From Bugula neritina (Eukaryota; Bryozoa; Gymnolaemata; Cheilostomatida; Bugulidae), in assembly GCA_964035545.1 (NCBI GenBank), contig CAXIUT010000155.1:1-64000 (forward strand): DNA of 64,000 nucleotides, given 5' to 3'. Positions within the stretch are counted from its first letter, which is position 1, and the number at the start of each line of letters is the position of its first letter. The notes beneath the pieces were generated by a model. The model searched no databases. It was not told the DNA's origin and saw only the letters and a list, made by a program, of their open reading frames with translations. Below, piece by piece: positions 24,864-36,679 of the stretch. The position numbers and the translations under genes were made by a program.

Positions 24864-26000
24864 TCAAAAGGAAGTCTTCAAAAAATTAATATCGAAATCT
24901 TACAAACACTTAGCGTTCATCCTATTCTTTATCAACTTGGCATATGTATCGTTCAACATCTCTGATTTCAAATATTTCATCAATTGACTCTCATCCTTAA
25001 AATTTAAAATTTTTTGCTCGTTCACAGACAACATACGAATCAAAAGAGAATGAACTACTGACTCACCATCAAGAAGAAATAGATCAAGAATGACTGGAGC
25101 TAGATCTGGTGGACAGTTATAAAGACAAATAGTCACATAGTATTGAGCAAAAATACTTAAATCCCACTCCATCTCATGTATTCTTTGAAGTATTTTTGGA
25201 ACCTGTTCTTCCATCAACAACCTTAGTACCTCTAACATTCTTTGCACTCCTGTTAGATCAGCCTCAAACACTTCTGCCCATCCTTTCCACTTCATAATAC
25301 CGACCATAACCCAAAAGACTCTTTAAGAAAGTTACTCCTCAACAACAGCATGTCCTTTAATATTCACATCATTCTATATTTTTAACAATTTCAATAAAAC
25401 TCCTCCTATTACATTCATGCCCTGAATATATCCCTTTTTGCTCAAGTTAGCATAAGCTATTAAAATTTCTCTCAACTCCTGTAAATTGTTCGTAACTACA
25501 CTGGTACGAACCACATCTTTATCTATACATTCTATATCGTATTTAGACAGTCTTTCAGGATTGCATAGCTAAAGAAATGTCTATTTTGCCTATTTTTTCA
25601 TTTATCGAGTATTTGCTAACACCTGCCAAACATCTTTTCTCACTGTATAGTCTATTCCTTGAAAAATAGAAAAGTAGAGATCTTTTTTGGAGACCAATGA
25701 TAAATCTGACTTCAATATAATTTTTTTCCACTGGTCAATGGAAAGCAATTTCCCTTCACATCTCTTACCTATGAGTAAAAATCCCTTCAGATACATATTC
25801 TAGACTCCCTATGACTCGTAAGGTATTTCTTCCTATTTATTAAGATCTCCCAGCAAGACAAAGTCTTCGCTTGGAGGTTAGTCCAATATTTCTGATACGA
25901 TAACCTCAAATGAACTTGAATTATGATTAGATTGTTTGATAGATTGACCATTTTATTCCTATTTTTTGAAGTAGGTAGTAATTTGTTTGATAAAGTTCAT
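24864..26000 (-). CDS. TBC-domain Rab GTPase-activating protein
   Basis: The product is 378 aa, no intron. The TBC domain covers roughly residues 100-340: entry motif GIDYTVRKDVWQVLANT, arginine-finger motif IECIDKDVVRTS, glutamine-finger motif YIQGMNVIGGVLL. Both catalytic fingers are present, so it should accelerate GTP hydrolysis by a Rab in membrane traffic. The N-terminal 80 residues are polar and may choose the Rab or membrane. It sits 38 bp from the Myb gene and 29 bp from the amidase gene, all on the minus strand. Confidence 0.9.
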
Positions 26001-26038
26001 TAATAATGATAATAAACTATAAGTAAGAAGTGATATAA

Positions 26039-26939
26039 TCATTCAACAGACTTCTCTACAGTCCGCTCCATCATATTCTGATAATTTCCCTCATAAAATT
26101 GGAACCACTTCAAATGATAATCAGCCATTATTTTCATATATTCAGGTTAGTATTGATTCGTCCCAAGCAAACCACCAACTGAGCTAACAACCTCTACTCG
26201 AGTCACTACTGGCAGACATTGAACTTTTATATTCTATTCTTGAGCTGAATATTCACTATGAGATGAAGGTTCAGGCGAGATAGAATCTGATGAAGCAATA
26301 TTTTGCTTTTTAACAAATAGTTCAGTAAAACTTTAGAAAGCTAAATAATTGTCATTAATCAACTTTTAGCTCTCTTTCTTATTGACTCTATACTTAAGTT
26401 GTTTAATTGTCTTCATTAGCAACATATCTTAAAATCCTATATTAAAAATGAAGTACCATTTCTGCCCTAATATATTTATAGTAATAACTCAGTTTTAAAA
26501 TCGTTAATAAAACCTGTATTTTTTTTCATAAAATATTTAACAATAATCTTTAGTAAAAACCTAATATTTCCATAGAAGTAGTTCTTAATCTTAGTTTGAG
26601 TTCTGAATAAGGTCCAATTTACCTTCCTGGTAGATATTTTTGAATTAGGAACCATTTATGCCCAAACTAATTAAATTTAACGTAGAGAGTTTAAAGCTAT
26701 TAATCACTCCATAGCTATTTATTAACAGATGGATCTAAATGGTTAATAAACCTCAATATTAATATAAAAATACCTTTATCGACATTAAACATCACTTCTG
26801 AAGAAGCCTTTTTTTTTCAACTCATCAGATGCTGTCTTCCATTTCTTACTTTTTATAGAATGACTCACTCTAACCAATATTTAGTCTTCCTGCATTAATT
26901 TAGATCTACCTAAGTGCCCCAAATTTTAAGTTTTCCCAT
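26039..26939 (-). CDS. Two-repeat Myb-like DNA-binding protein
   Basis: The product is 272 aa and needs four tiny introns: 26890-26909, 26752-26773 (22 nt), 26603-26622 and 26437-26456. After splicing, repeat 1 reads KIWGTQEDQILVRVSHS...KKWKTASDEL...SDVQCRQRFINHLDPS and repeat 2 reads LWSDQQLQTLYVKFNQFGHK...YLPGRTQTKIKNYFYGNIR, the R2R3 pattern of DNA-contact helices. The last 140 residues are Ser-rich and disordered. Likely a nuclear transcription or telomere-binding factor; target unknown. Without splicing the domain is shattered across three frames, so this gene is a good test of the intron model. Confidence 0.88.
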
Positions 26940-27314
26940 TTTGTAAAAATATTGTTATAATCAAACTATCAAAATTCAATAAAATATAGCATATCTTAAT
27001 TAAATCCATATTTTTCTATTTGTATCTGATTATGACCTCAGAAAAGACTTAGATAGTATCATCAGGCATTCATCGGAATATTATCCGATCAGTTTTCATC
27101 TAACTGTAGAGAAAAGTCAAATACTTTTTGAATCAACTTGTAACATCAAATATTTATAACACATAATTATAACCACAAAAAATTAACAATATTATCCAGG
27201 TTACATTGAATCATCAAAAATTATCAATCCAAACTATTATACCTCACAACCACTTAGTATTAGTAATAACAAATAATCAAAATAAAGTCATACATAAATT
27301 CAATTATAAAGATA
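26940..27314. other. Intergenic AT-rich stretch
   Basis: About 375 bp upstream of the Myb gene and downstream of the B-box/Kelch gene. No coding frame, RNA or repeat recognised. Presumed Myb promoter. Confidence 0.5.
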
Positions 27315-29255
27315 TCATTAGGGTAATATCTCCTATATTTCACTCCATTCATACATATTAAAGCATAATAAACGTTTTTGATTATTAGATAACTCCTGAC
27401 TTCCCATATTCTGTAAAATATGTAACTTACCCTTCCATAGTACTGGACATTGGTTTCCAAAGTCATCACCACTTATCAAAGGCTTCTCATTAGCCCATCG
27501 AACCGTAAACTTATACTGCTTTACAGTCTTTCCTCCCCTTATCCCACTACCTTTAGGCTAAGACCTTAAAACAGAATCAAACTTAACTCCTCGACTCTCA
27601 ATGTCAAACTACTAAACGCCAATAATATAACTATCAGCAGAACCTTTTGATCCAGTTGTAATTCCACCAAAAACAAATATTTCATTGGGATTTATTTGAT
27701 AAGCAGCCTGGTTAGCATTAAATAAAGTTAATCTTTAATTTCTATCAAATTCAGGGATCAATAATTCAACATAACTCCACCTAGGAAGCTGTGAATTTCT
27801 CTTAGAAGAGAACCATTCAGTCATATCTAGCCTCTAAACAACTTAAACCACTGCGATATCAGCCTTATTCTGATAAAGACCTCCTACTCTCAGTACATTA
27901 CTCTTATTGAAAGCCACCAAAGTACCAGAATATGTTCCAAAATTAGTATCTTCCATACTAATCATCGACTAGTCAGTTAAATCCAAATATTAACTACTCT
28001 TTAAAACTTATCCATTCAATCCAATACCTCCACTTATCAAAATACCATAATTATCACTATTATTTTTATCTTAAACCAAAACAGCCTGACATGAACTTCG
28101 GCCATTTCTCATCCTGGCTCTCAAATATCTCCAACTATTTTATCTATTATTAGGCTCATAAACCCAAATTCTATTAGATCTTTAAGCTCCGACTCCTGGC
28201 TTATTTACACTACTGAATTGAAGAGAATTGCTATTATTCATGCTATTTCGCTCAGGAATACCTTATAGTTGGAAAGAATTATTCAAATTATGATTTTTAC
28301 TGCCTTCCATTCTTCCAAAATTACTCATATTCATCGCCAACTAACTAGATTCTCTTCCATATCCTCCCTACCTTCCACTTCTACTATTATCAACAAGATC
28401 AATCCCTCCAATCCAAAAAAATCTATTTCTTTTCCAATCATAAAGAGCTGTCCCCTGCCGACTAACCTAAAAAGGAACATGAGTAGTATTCCAATCATCA
28501 TGATCAATATTATAGGTAAACATTTTTTTATCTTCAGTCGATAAAGAATATAAGGTATTTGAAGTATCTGAAGTATGGTCAATCAAAAAATACAAAGGAG
28601 ATTAGTTCATAACTCGTTTTATTTGTCTTGTCTTCTCATGAGTACGTTCTCGCATATCTAAAGGAGAAATCATCAATTCATGATGAGTACTTTGATAAAC
28701 TTTGAATTTGTTTGATCGGTTATGAGCCTTGTTGTCCATAATTGTTTGGTTATGTCTTTGAATGATGTCTTCCATAAAGTGACCACTATCGAAATTCAGT
28801 GCCTTTCGCAATGAAGATATTTTATGATCAAAATTGGGACTACCCAAACTATACAATTACTGCATTTTGAATTATAGAGTTTTTTTAATATTCACCTCAT
28901 CTCTATTCAACTAGGCTTAATTCGATGATTCAAGTATCTTTATTTATGAGTCTATTTTCTCAGATATTATTTATATCAACCTCAATTTTTATCTCTACAA
29001 ATCCTATTTCTGCTTCTGAACTTGCTTTATCATACTTTATCTCGTCTTCAAAGGTTTAAGATACTTCTCAATTTCACTTTCTTGTCTTTGAATGTTCGAC
29101 TAGGCAATGAGAAAAGCCTTCTTGATAGGCACAAGCTCCAATTTGTTATGAGTAGATCTATGTTCTTGACAACAAATATCACAGAGAGGAAGATAGTAAC
29201 AAGCTTCAGCCGCACAAAAATATTTTATCTACTGAGCATGCACTTCACAATTCAT
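27315..29255 (-). CDS. B-box zinc finger / coiled-coil / Kelch protein
   Basis: The product is 646 aa, no intron. Residues 1-45 are a B-box (CEVHAQQIKYFC...CYYLPLCDICCQEHRSTHN) with the Cys/His ligand spacing of the family. Residues 50-140 are coiled coil rich in Gln and Lys. The C-terminal 450 residues carry Kelch-like blades (LYDWKRNRFFWIGG, YGILISGGIGLNG, NVLRVGGLYQNKADIAVV, EIFVFGGITTGSK, PVLWKGKLHIL). The layout is TRIM-like without a RING, so it may be an adaptor or scaffold rather than a ubiquitin ligase. Track-sized fragments of this frame are all one gene. It follows tubulin cofactor C by 96 bp on the same strand. Confidence 0.82.
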
Positions 29256-29351
29256 TGATTTTTGATTCATTTCAAACTATCTTAACAATATATCAACATA
29301 TCATCAATTCAAATCATAAAAACCAATTAATCTCGATAAAGATATTGATCA

Positions 29352-30312
29352 TCATTCTTACAAGTCAAAATGAGGAGATTTCTAGTTTTATTTTAACCAA
29401 TTGAAATCCTGTATTTCTCTCCATAAATTTTATTTGCCCTCTCTCTCCTCTTCGACTTCATGTTTGGCTCTCTCCTCATACTGATACTTATATTGTCCAA
29501 AAATAACTTTATTACAATCTTCTATAATAGCCTTACTCATCACAAAAATTCCAAATCTACTTGAAAAAGTATTATGAATACGTAACTGATGACAATTCAA
29601 CTAGAATTTACAATTTTAACAATTATCAACAAAAACAGTTGATTTGACAATAGCAGCCTTTATTATACAGTCTTTCAAATTCTTTAAGAATAGAATCTAT
29701 GTCTTCTACAACAAATCTATCTCAACATTCTAACAATTAAGAATCTTAAAAGAACCTCCTTTAGGGCATTCACTTGTTATTGTCAACTTTTAGTTCTTCT
29801 TGTTCTCAATACCAGCAATAGTAGTCTACTTTCGTTCAACTTTAGTGACTTCTTTATTTTGTATTACCTCCTTAACACCGAAATCTCCATCTCTCCTTGA
29901 AAATTTGAACTTCTTCTTAGGTTATGCCTTCTTTCTCAATTCAATAATGTTGGTATTTATTTTATCCAAAGCTTCCTTATAATACTGTCTATCGAAACTT
30001 GTCAACACATAGTTTATCTAAAGATAGTAGTTCTTTATTCTAGTATAGTGATCAGTCAAATCAATTACTGCTACTTCTTTCTTCTTATAACAACCAATTA
30101 GTCTATCCATTTCTATCTTATGTGATAATTACCTTGAGTAAGAGTTCTAAATTATTTTTGAATAAAAAGCATATCTTCCTGAGGATTATTTTTTTTCTAT
30201 TCAAGTAGCCTTTTTCTCTACATTTGAACTTCCCTTAATTTCTCTGATTTAGATATCAGGTACCTTGTTCTTTAAGGTGATCCTCAAATATTTTTCGCTT
30301 TTACTAATTCAT
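29352..30312 (-). CDS. TBCC: Tubulin-folding cofactor C
   Basis: The product is 306 aa with two 20-nt introns (30113-30132, 30244-30263). The N-terminal 90 residues are a Lys/Gln-rich helical bundle like the TBCC spectrin-like domain. The C-terminal half is the C-CAP/cofactor C beta-helix: FKILNCQNVEIDLL, VKSTVFVDNCQNCKFQLNCHQLRIH, FVMSKAIIEDCNKVIFG and the ending WREIQDFNWLKQNQKSPHFD. Cofactor C triggers GTP hydrolysis in the tubulin heterodimer-assembly complex; the usual catalytic Arg is the one in HQLRIH. Family assignment is clear; an RP2-like paralogue is less likely because of the helical N-terminus. Confidence 0.85.
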
Positions 30313-30443
30313 TTTAAATAACAAGTTTTCAAATCCAACTAAAATAGTTCATTTATCATCAAAATATATTCTTTAATATTTACTTATCCATATCAATTCA
30401 TAAACAAAATTATCTACTCTTATATTCATTCATAACTCTAATT

Positions 30444-30769
30444 ATGGCTATCAAAATGACTCCAGATATGCTGCGTTTTCTTCAAAAAAGAGTCGGAAAA
30501 AACCTAATTCTCGTTCGCAAGTATTGCTTTATCAACTTAGAAACTATGAAGAACTCGATGTTGCTGTTACCAACCTCCAACAATAAATTAGAAAAATGTA
30601 AAGAAGATAAACTATGTACTATTTACCAAGAGAACTTTAAATGATGCACAAAGGATAAGAAAAGAAAAAATATTGGATCGACACTATTCGACACTACAAT
30701 CAGAAAAAAATGAGTTTCTATGTTACAAACGTATTAGCTACCAAAAAAATAACAGTTCCCATTCGTTGA
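30444..30769 (+). CDS. Small basic orphan protein
   Basis: A 101-aa protein with a 20-nt intron (30521-30540). It begins MAIKMTPDMLRFLQKRVGKN and is Lys/Arg/Gln-rich with no recognised domain. It is divergent from cofactor C (starts 131 bp apart) and its 3' end faces the next minus-strand gene with 25 bp between stops. Confidence 0.55.
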
Positions 30770-30794
30770 TTCATAAATAACAAAAATAAACTTA

Positions 30795-31355
30795 TCACAA
30801 CTGTTACGGTAAAACTTTCTTTTTAGAAGAACTCTACTATATCTTTTTCCAATCAAATTTAGACAATCTAGTTTTTATTGCCTTTAATTCATCCGCTTTC
30901 TCTCTTTTACTCATTGATAGCTTACTCCTATCATCTGATATATTGCTGATATCTCCGAATTAAAAACTATCACTGATAAAACTCTTACCATCTTGTTTTT
31001 GATTATTATATTTCTCCTTCAATTACAAATATTTTACATTTAATTCGATTAAATTTCCCTTTTTCCTCTGTAACTACCTACGCAATTCCTCTTTTTCTTG
31101 AGTCAGTATCTTTATTATTTAGTCTTTTTAATCTTCTGTAGAATCTGTGCCAATAGCTATCGAATTAGTTTCCTTTTTAATACCATTTTTTCCTGGAGAA
31201 AGTTCAGAATAATTTCTATGTTTAACAGCTACTGCTCTATGTGAAAAAAGAGAACTATTTTTACTTTAACTAGAATCTCTTCCAGTGAATTTTTTCTTCA
31301 AAAAATGTTTATGACCTATTTTAGATGCAGGATTAGTCATTTATATTGATTCCAT
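30795..31355 (-). CDS. Small coiled-coil orphan protein
   Basis: A 186-aa basic protein, no intron. Residues 75-125 form a coiled coil (DQIIKILTQEKEELRRQL). Ser-rich flanks. The first ATG of the frame (31355) was used; a second ATG lies at 31340. Function unknown. Confidence 0.6.
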
Positions 31356-31410
31356 GATATTTTTATCAAAACTTATCGTTTAAATATTATTATTATTTTA
31401 TATCAATTAC

Positions 31411-32145
31411 ATGCTATATAAGTGGTCATTTATCGGTAACTTTTGTACAAACATAATAAAAAAACATTTAAATTCAATCAATCCCATTTCAGAGCACATA
31501 GTTTTTGGTCATTATTTTCCAAAATAATGGAATAAAGATCATATTTACTAACAAATCGATCCGTCTAGAAATAATATCAATGAAATACAACTGATAAACA
31601 ATCGTATGGGACAGCCATCAGGAAAAGTAGTATTAAAATTTATTAACTAATAAACAATGAAATCATATATCTAACGCTACAACTAAGATTTTATTATTAC
31701 CAAATAGGCTACTCATAGAGTAATTCTTCAACCATTTAATCTAAAAACAAAAGAATTAATATATGAGAATAAAGGGAAGAAGAGTAAACATTCAGTTAAA
31801 ATAAAAAATTTAGATTTCGATATAAATTATGAAGAATTATAAAGAATAGCTAAAGATTTTGGAAAAATTACTTTTATCTAGATGCAAATCAGACCCAATG
31901 GATTAAATAATGGATTAGCTACTATATATTTTCAAAAATAAAGATAAGCATAAGATTTTGCATACTTTTGTGATGGATTACTATACAAGTAAAGAAAACT
32001 AAAAGCATAAATAATAAAAAATCAATAAAAGAATAGTAAAAAACAATAATATCTAAAATAACCAACAACTACTTTATAATCACAAGAATATCTATTTAAA
32101 AAATTAACAGCTTAATAGAAGAATATATAAAATTCATAATTATGA
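31411..32145 (+). CDS. RNA-binding protein with two RRM-like domains
   Basis: The product is 244 aa. The clearer RRM, about residues 115-190, shows KHSVKIKNLDFDINYEELQR, then FGKITFIQMQIRPNGLNNGLATIYF, the RNP2/helix/RNP1 layout (RNP1 here GLATIYF). A weaker RRM-like unit precedes it (IVFGHYFPKQWNKDHIYQQI, GKVVLKFINQQTMKSYI). The tail is Gln/Lys-rich. The second domain recalls THO4/Yra1-type mRNA-export adaptors, but the match is partial. The first 20 residues (MLYKWSFIGNF) are uncertain. Ends 48 bp before the Jouberin gene. Confidence 0.7.
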
Positions 32146-32193
32146 TATAACTACTTATTGTTATTCAAAATCATTATTAATATAATTCAAATT

Positions 32194-34399
32194 ATGTCAT
32201 AGGAAGAACATCAAAGCTTCCAAAGCCTTAGAAATTCAGAATAAGAAGAAAGAAAAGGACAACTCATTCGACCACTTAATCATACATCTACCTTGCCTCA
32301 TTCAGAAATAGTCATAGATCCCACCTTTAGAAGTTAAATCTCTCTTATTTTAGGTTGTTTTGGAATGAAATAAAGATTGTCTAATTGGTGTTTCAACTGC
32401 TGGAGATGCAGAAATACATAAGCATCTTTTGTCAATACACTTGATCAAGTCTAAACCAATAACCCAGCATCGCTATCTGAAGACACTAAAAAATTATTAG
32501 GCAACTCTATTTTAAAGCTAAAAATTTTATAAACAAGTAGACTTCAGTTAGATGCCAACGTTATGCATCCTTTTGTCAAGTAATAAACTCTATATTAAGA
32601 GTACATATAGTAAATAAAAATACAGGATGCTATATCCAAAATTTATAAAAAACATAAGATCCAGTCATCTACCACAAATAACATCTCACCAGCTACAACA
32701 GAATATAAAGAAAATACTAATCCACCTAAAATGATATAATCTTGCCTCTAGCAACTTCTTGCTGTGATTTCAGAAAGCTAGGCAACTCCAAAGGAGTATG
32801 GAATCAAAGTATCCATCTTTTTATTTAGAATTTTATATCAATTATCCAGCTAGTCAAATAATGACTCCAGATACGATTTTTCTTTTCTAAATACTAGATT
32901 TTAACCATCAAGCGTTACTTTATAGAAATGAATAGGGGCAATTTGATAGAAAAAATATGTATAGAGTAGCTTGGAGTTATCTTCGACCAGTAGGCATCTC
33001 GAAAACCCATCTAGGTAAAGTTCAACTCTAACTCTATAACTATAAATACAATCCTCAAACAACTTAAATTTCAAATAAAAGTTTTATCCCAGATGTCTAC
33101 TATGATTTCATTTGGAACAATCATTAAAAATACGAAGGATATCTACAGGTACAACTGGTTAACTGTCAAAGACCAAGAATAAGGTTTATATCAGAAGAAG
33201 TACGTCATCCTTCACATTTATTTTAAGAGTAACAGGATGATAGAAGATATTTGGATAGATTTATGAACTAAGATTTAGACGACCGAGTGTAATAGACACA
33301 AAAAATAACTAAAGATTTATTTAAATTTTTTAGAAATAAACAAATATGCTAAATACCTAAACAACTCATCTATAAAACATAGTCATAAAGTCTTGGATGT
33401 TTTAGATTGAAATTTATAAGCAACTATTTGATTGCAGCTTGTTCGAGAAAGAAAACAACAGTATTCAAAGTATATGATCTCAGCAATGGATAACATATCA
33501 TGAACCTTCGAGGTCACAGAGGTGTAGCCTATAATATCTAAACCACACCTAACTAAAAAATAATAGTCAGTGCTGGTTCAGATCATATGGTCAGAATCAT
33601 ATCTTTCCCTTAATTTACAGGATAATTCATAGATTAAGACTAAAGTGAAGAATATATCATAGCTAATTGCACTCACTCAGCTGCAGTCTATTCAGTTTCT
33701 ATCATCCATCAACCCCTTAAAGATGTTCTCTTCATTTTAACTTGCTGCTACGATGGATATATAAAATTATGGTAGTGCAAAATAGCAGATAAATAATCAT
33801 AAATCAAACAATAAATTCTAATAAATGACTACACCAGAACTTCAAAAGATATCTACCCTACAGCTTCAGCAGTCTCAGAAGGAAACATCTTCATCGTAGG
33901 AGATTCAATCGGATAAATCAGAATTTATGATTTCAGCCAAGATAAAATAACATAAAGATGTCTCATCGCCAACGAATAAATCAAAAATGATATGATCCTC
34001 AACATCAACATCCTCAATAAAAGCCATCTCCTCATACAAGCCAACGACAACCTCATCAGACATTTCGATCTACTAGGAAATAAACTAAGAATCAATCAAA
34101 CCTACACAGGAGGAATCTTCTAAAAATAACTAGTACAATGCGCTGTATCTCCAGATAACAAATATCTCATCTCTCCCTCATAAGCTGGAAAACCTCTCAT
34201 GTGGGACGTATTCACAGGAAATCAAATTTCACTAGACCACTTGAATCTCAATGTCCGAGGGCATCTCGTGTGCAGTGACTGGCATCCCAGATATAATCTA
34301 GTTGCCATTTCTGGATTCTTTAACTACTGTCCAGTTTTCATTTTTGGAAATATACTAGGATAAGCCTAAATTAAGATAGTATCAGCACAAATATCTTGA
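32194..34399 (+). CDS. AHI1: Jouberin (AHI1) homologue, ciliary transition-zone protein
   Basis: The product is 721 aa with two 20-nt introns (32580-32599, 32809-32828). Correct splicing yields the conserved AHI1 N-terminal part: HPFVKVHIVNKNTGCYI, IILPLATSCCDFRKL, VWNQNFYINYPASQI, IFLFQILDF and the hallmark YRVAWSYLRPVG followed by LQLYNYKYNP. Seven WD40-type blades follow (LRGHRGVAYNIQTTPNQKII, VSAGSDHMVRIISF, CCYDGYIKLWQCKI, GDSIGQIRIYDF, CSDWHPRYNLVAISGF). No SH3 domain is present at the end, unlike the human protein. Jouberin works at the transition zone of cilia and basal bodies. Both introns are needed to recover the alignment, a strong check on the 20-nt rule. Confidence 0.9.
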
Positions 34400-34442
34400 T
34401 TATTCTTCATAATTCATTCTTATAAATGATAACAATATTGAA

Positions 34443-36362
34443 TCAAAGGGAACTCTGGATCGATTCTGTCTTCCTAGAACTACCAATACTTTGTTTATAG
34501 CTGCTGATCAAACAAGATTAACTAAGAATAAGTTTGATAGTGACCATTCCGATCAATCTAGTCCCATTATACAATGGAAATTTATTACTGCCTGAAGAAG
34601 TCATTTATATTTACCCTTTTCCAAGACAAGAATCATAAAATTTATCTCTTTCCGATTTCATCACCCTAACCTACATATCTTCAGGCTACTCAGCTATCTA
34701 AATCGATCCTAAACTCTAATTCCAATCTACTTTTTGTTTAAATCCCACCAATTTAGAATTCTCCCTCTTTGATGTAAATTTTTGAACCTTGCTCAATTCC
34801 CCTTTCACCTACACTTAACAATATATCTCATTTATCTTCTACTTATAACTATCTTTGAATTACAACTCAACCAAAAACAGCTATAAATATTTTAAACCCT
34901 ATCTTATAGGATATATTCTAGATTGCTTTTCAGATATTTTTGATTTCTTAGATTATGTCAACCTATCTCTTGGTTCCTTTTTGGCAGATGACCTAAATGA
35001 TTTATCAAATTTGTCAAATGCACTATCCAATAATAAATCTTCATCATCATTGCCATAATAATGATTTACTTTAGGACTCAATCGACCTTGAGGTATATTT
35101 TATTCATAATCCAATAGATGAATTTCGCTTTAAATGGCTTTTATCTGGAATTATTTTTTTCTCATATTAGCCAATACCAAACTCTATAAATTAAATCCAT
35201 ATTATTTGCTATTACTATCATCTATCTGAGGCACAGGTTTTGTTCCCTTCAAAGATGATAACAAATTCCCTGATATCTATCCATTGCCAATCGATTGCTA
35301 CTCATTATGTGATTTAGTATAATCAAATATACTTTATGTATTTTTAGAATCAACCATTCCATCTATTATCTTCACCTATAAACCAACATTATTCTTCTAT
35401 TTCTACTTCATCAAACACGAGTTAATTATTTACGGAATAATAGTAGATCTAGTATCTAGATTTGATATCACTCTGATAGTTTTATTTTCATAATCAAAAC
35501 TATTTATTGTTTTGCAATAAAATACACCAAATACATGACCCAATTCATTCACATGATTCAACATCTAGTTAAATTCATGTAATTTGTCAGATAGTTCTCT
35601 CATTATGTTCTATTATTCAATATCTTCATCTGCTGCAATCAATCTCACCTGCTAACTGGAAGCCTTTAAATTTACTACTATCTTCATCACTTGCTGACTT
35701 ATCTATTTATTACTACTGCTCCTCTCTTTTTCTGATTAGTAAGATCCCAATATCTAACTTAATTCGTTTAAATATTTGTTTTTTTAGCCAAGAATCTACT
35801 CAAGGATAGCTATTTCGTTCAATGCTTTCTTCCATCTGTTATGTGTAACATGCATAACTAACCTCACATATAGAGCTTATAAGTTATTTGGACATAAACC
35901 TATCGCTTTACCCAAATCTTTTTATCTATCTTTGCTTTAAGAATCTTTCGATAAAACAGCTTTAATCAGATAAAAACAAGATAAACAGCATTTGATATTT
36001 TCTAAAGCCAACATGTAGTTAAAGGATTGATAGTAGAGTGAAAAAAGATTAAAATAAGCCCAATAGTTAAGATTATCTAATTTAACAGCCGACAACAAAC
36101 AATCTACAAGCACACTATCACTACAATCTCCAGACTAACTAATCTTACATACACATTTATTCAAATAACACTCTGAAAGTATCTTTTTCAACACCATTCC
36201 ATCTTGACTTTGCATACTCCATCTCTTACTTTACAACTACTATATCAAATATTAGTAATTTTAACAAGCCTGACTGTATTCATTGTTCTTAAACAACTTT
36301 GCACCCTATAAGAATCTCTACTCAATACTACTTTATACATTTTTAGTCCGATTATTATTCAT
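34443..36362 (-). CDS. Orphan with TPR-like N-terminus and C2-like C-terminus
   Basis: A 639-aa protein, no intron. Residues 1-250 are helical and TPR-like (QRFLQGAKLFKNNEYSQACQ, ALYVRLVMHVTHNRWKKALN). A Gln/Ser-rich middle is disordered. About the last 130 residues (LQLFLVELQFKDSYKQKINEIY, QKVDWNQSLGSIQI, GTRLIGMVTIKLIL) look like a C2 beta-sandwich, though calcium-binding Asp residues are not clear. Role unknown. It converges on Jouberin with 43 bp between stops. Confidence 0.65.
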
Positions 36363-36385
36363 TAAATTTTATATATCAAGTAACA

Positions 36386-36660
36386 TCAATCATTCTTATT
36401 TTGCTTTTGAATCTTAGATATTACAGCCAAATCTTTATGAATCTCGTCTAAATTAGCCCTTATCCGTCCTATAGCTTCTACTCCTTCCTTAAAATGGTTG
36501 TAAGCATCTTAAATAAATTTATTTGATAGTTAGTTGACATTAGTCAACATGAGGTTTGTCTTATCCAACTCCTCTAATCTTAGTTCAAATAAAAATACAT
36601 CTGATTTTGGTTTTTAACAATAGCTACATATTTTTACTCTTCTAATAACTATTTATCCAT
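36386..36660 (-). CDS. Small KxDL-like helical protein
   Basis: An 84-aa, wholly helical protein with a 20-nt intron. The C-terminal half (LMLTNVNQLSNKFIQDAYNH, GRIRANLDEIHKDLAVI) resembles KxDL/BLOC-1/BORC small subunits, which are short coiled coils of lysosome-positioning complexes. The signature Lys-x-Asp-Leu is only partly present (HKDL), so the call is tentative. It lies between the MULE-derived gene (19 bp upstream) and the C2-type gene, all on the minus strand. Confidence 0.5.
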
Positions 36661-36679
36661 AATAATTAAATATCAAAAA

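Noticed and set aside
26039-26425. Separate 128-aa gene after the Myb gene
   Set aside because: A 20-nt intron at 26437-26456 joins this frame directly to the Myb domain, removing an awkward overlap.
27422-27441. 20-nt GTA...CAG candidate intron near the end of the Kelch gene
   Set aside because: Removing it breaks the Kelch frame and brings an early TGA; leaving it in gives a normal blade.
27315-28865. Kelch gene starting at 28865 as an independent gene
   Set aside because: The same frame is open upstream to a B-box start at 29255 with no TGA.
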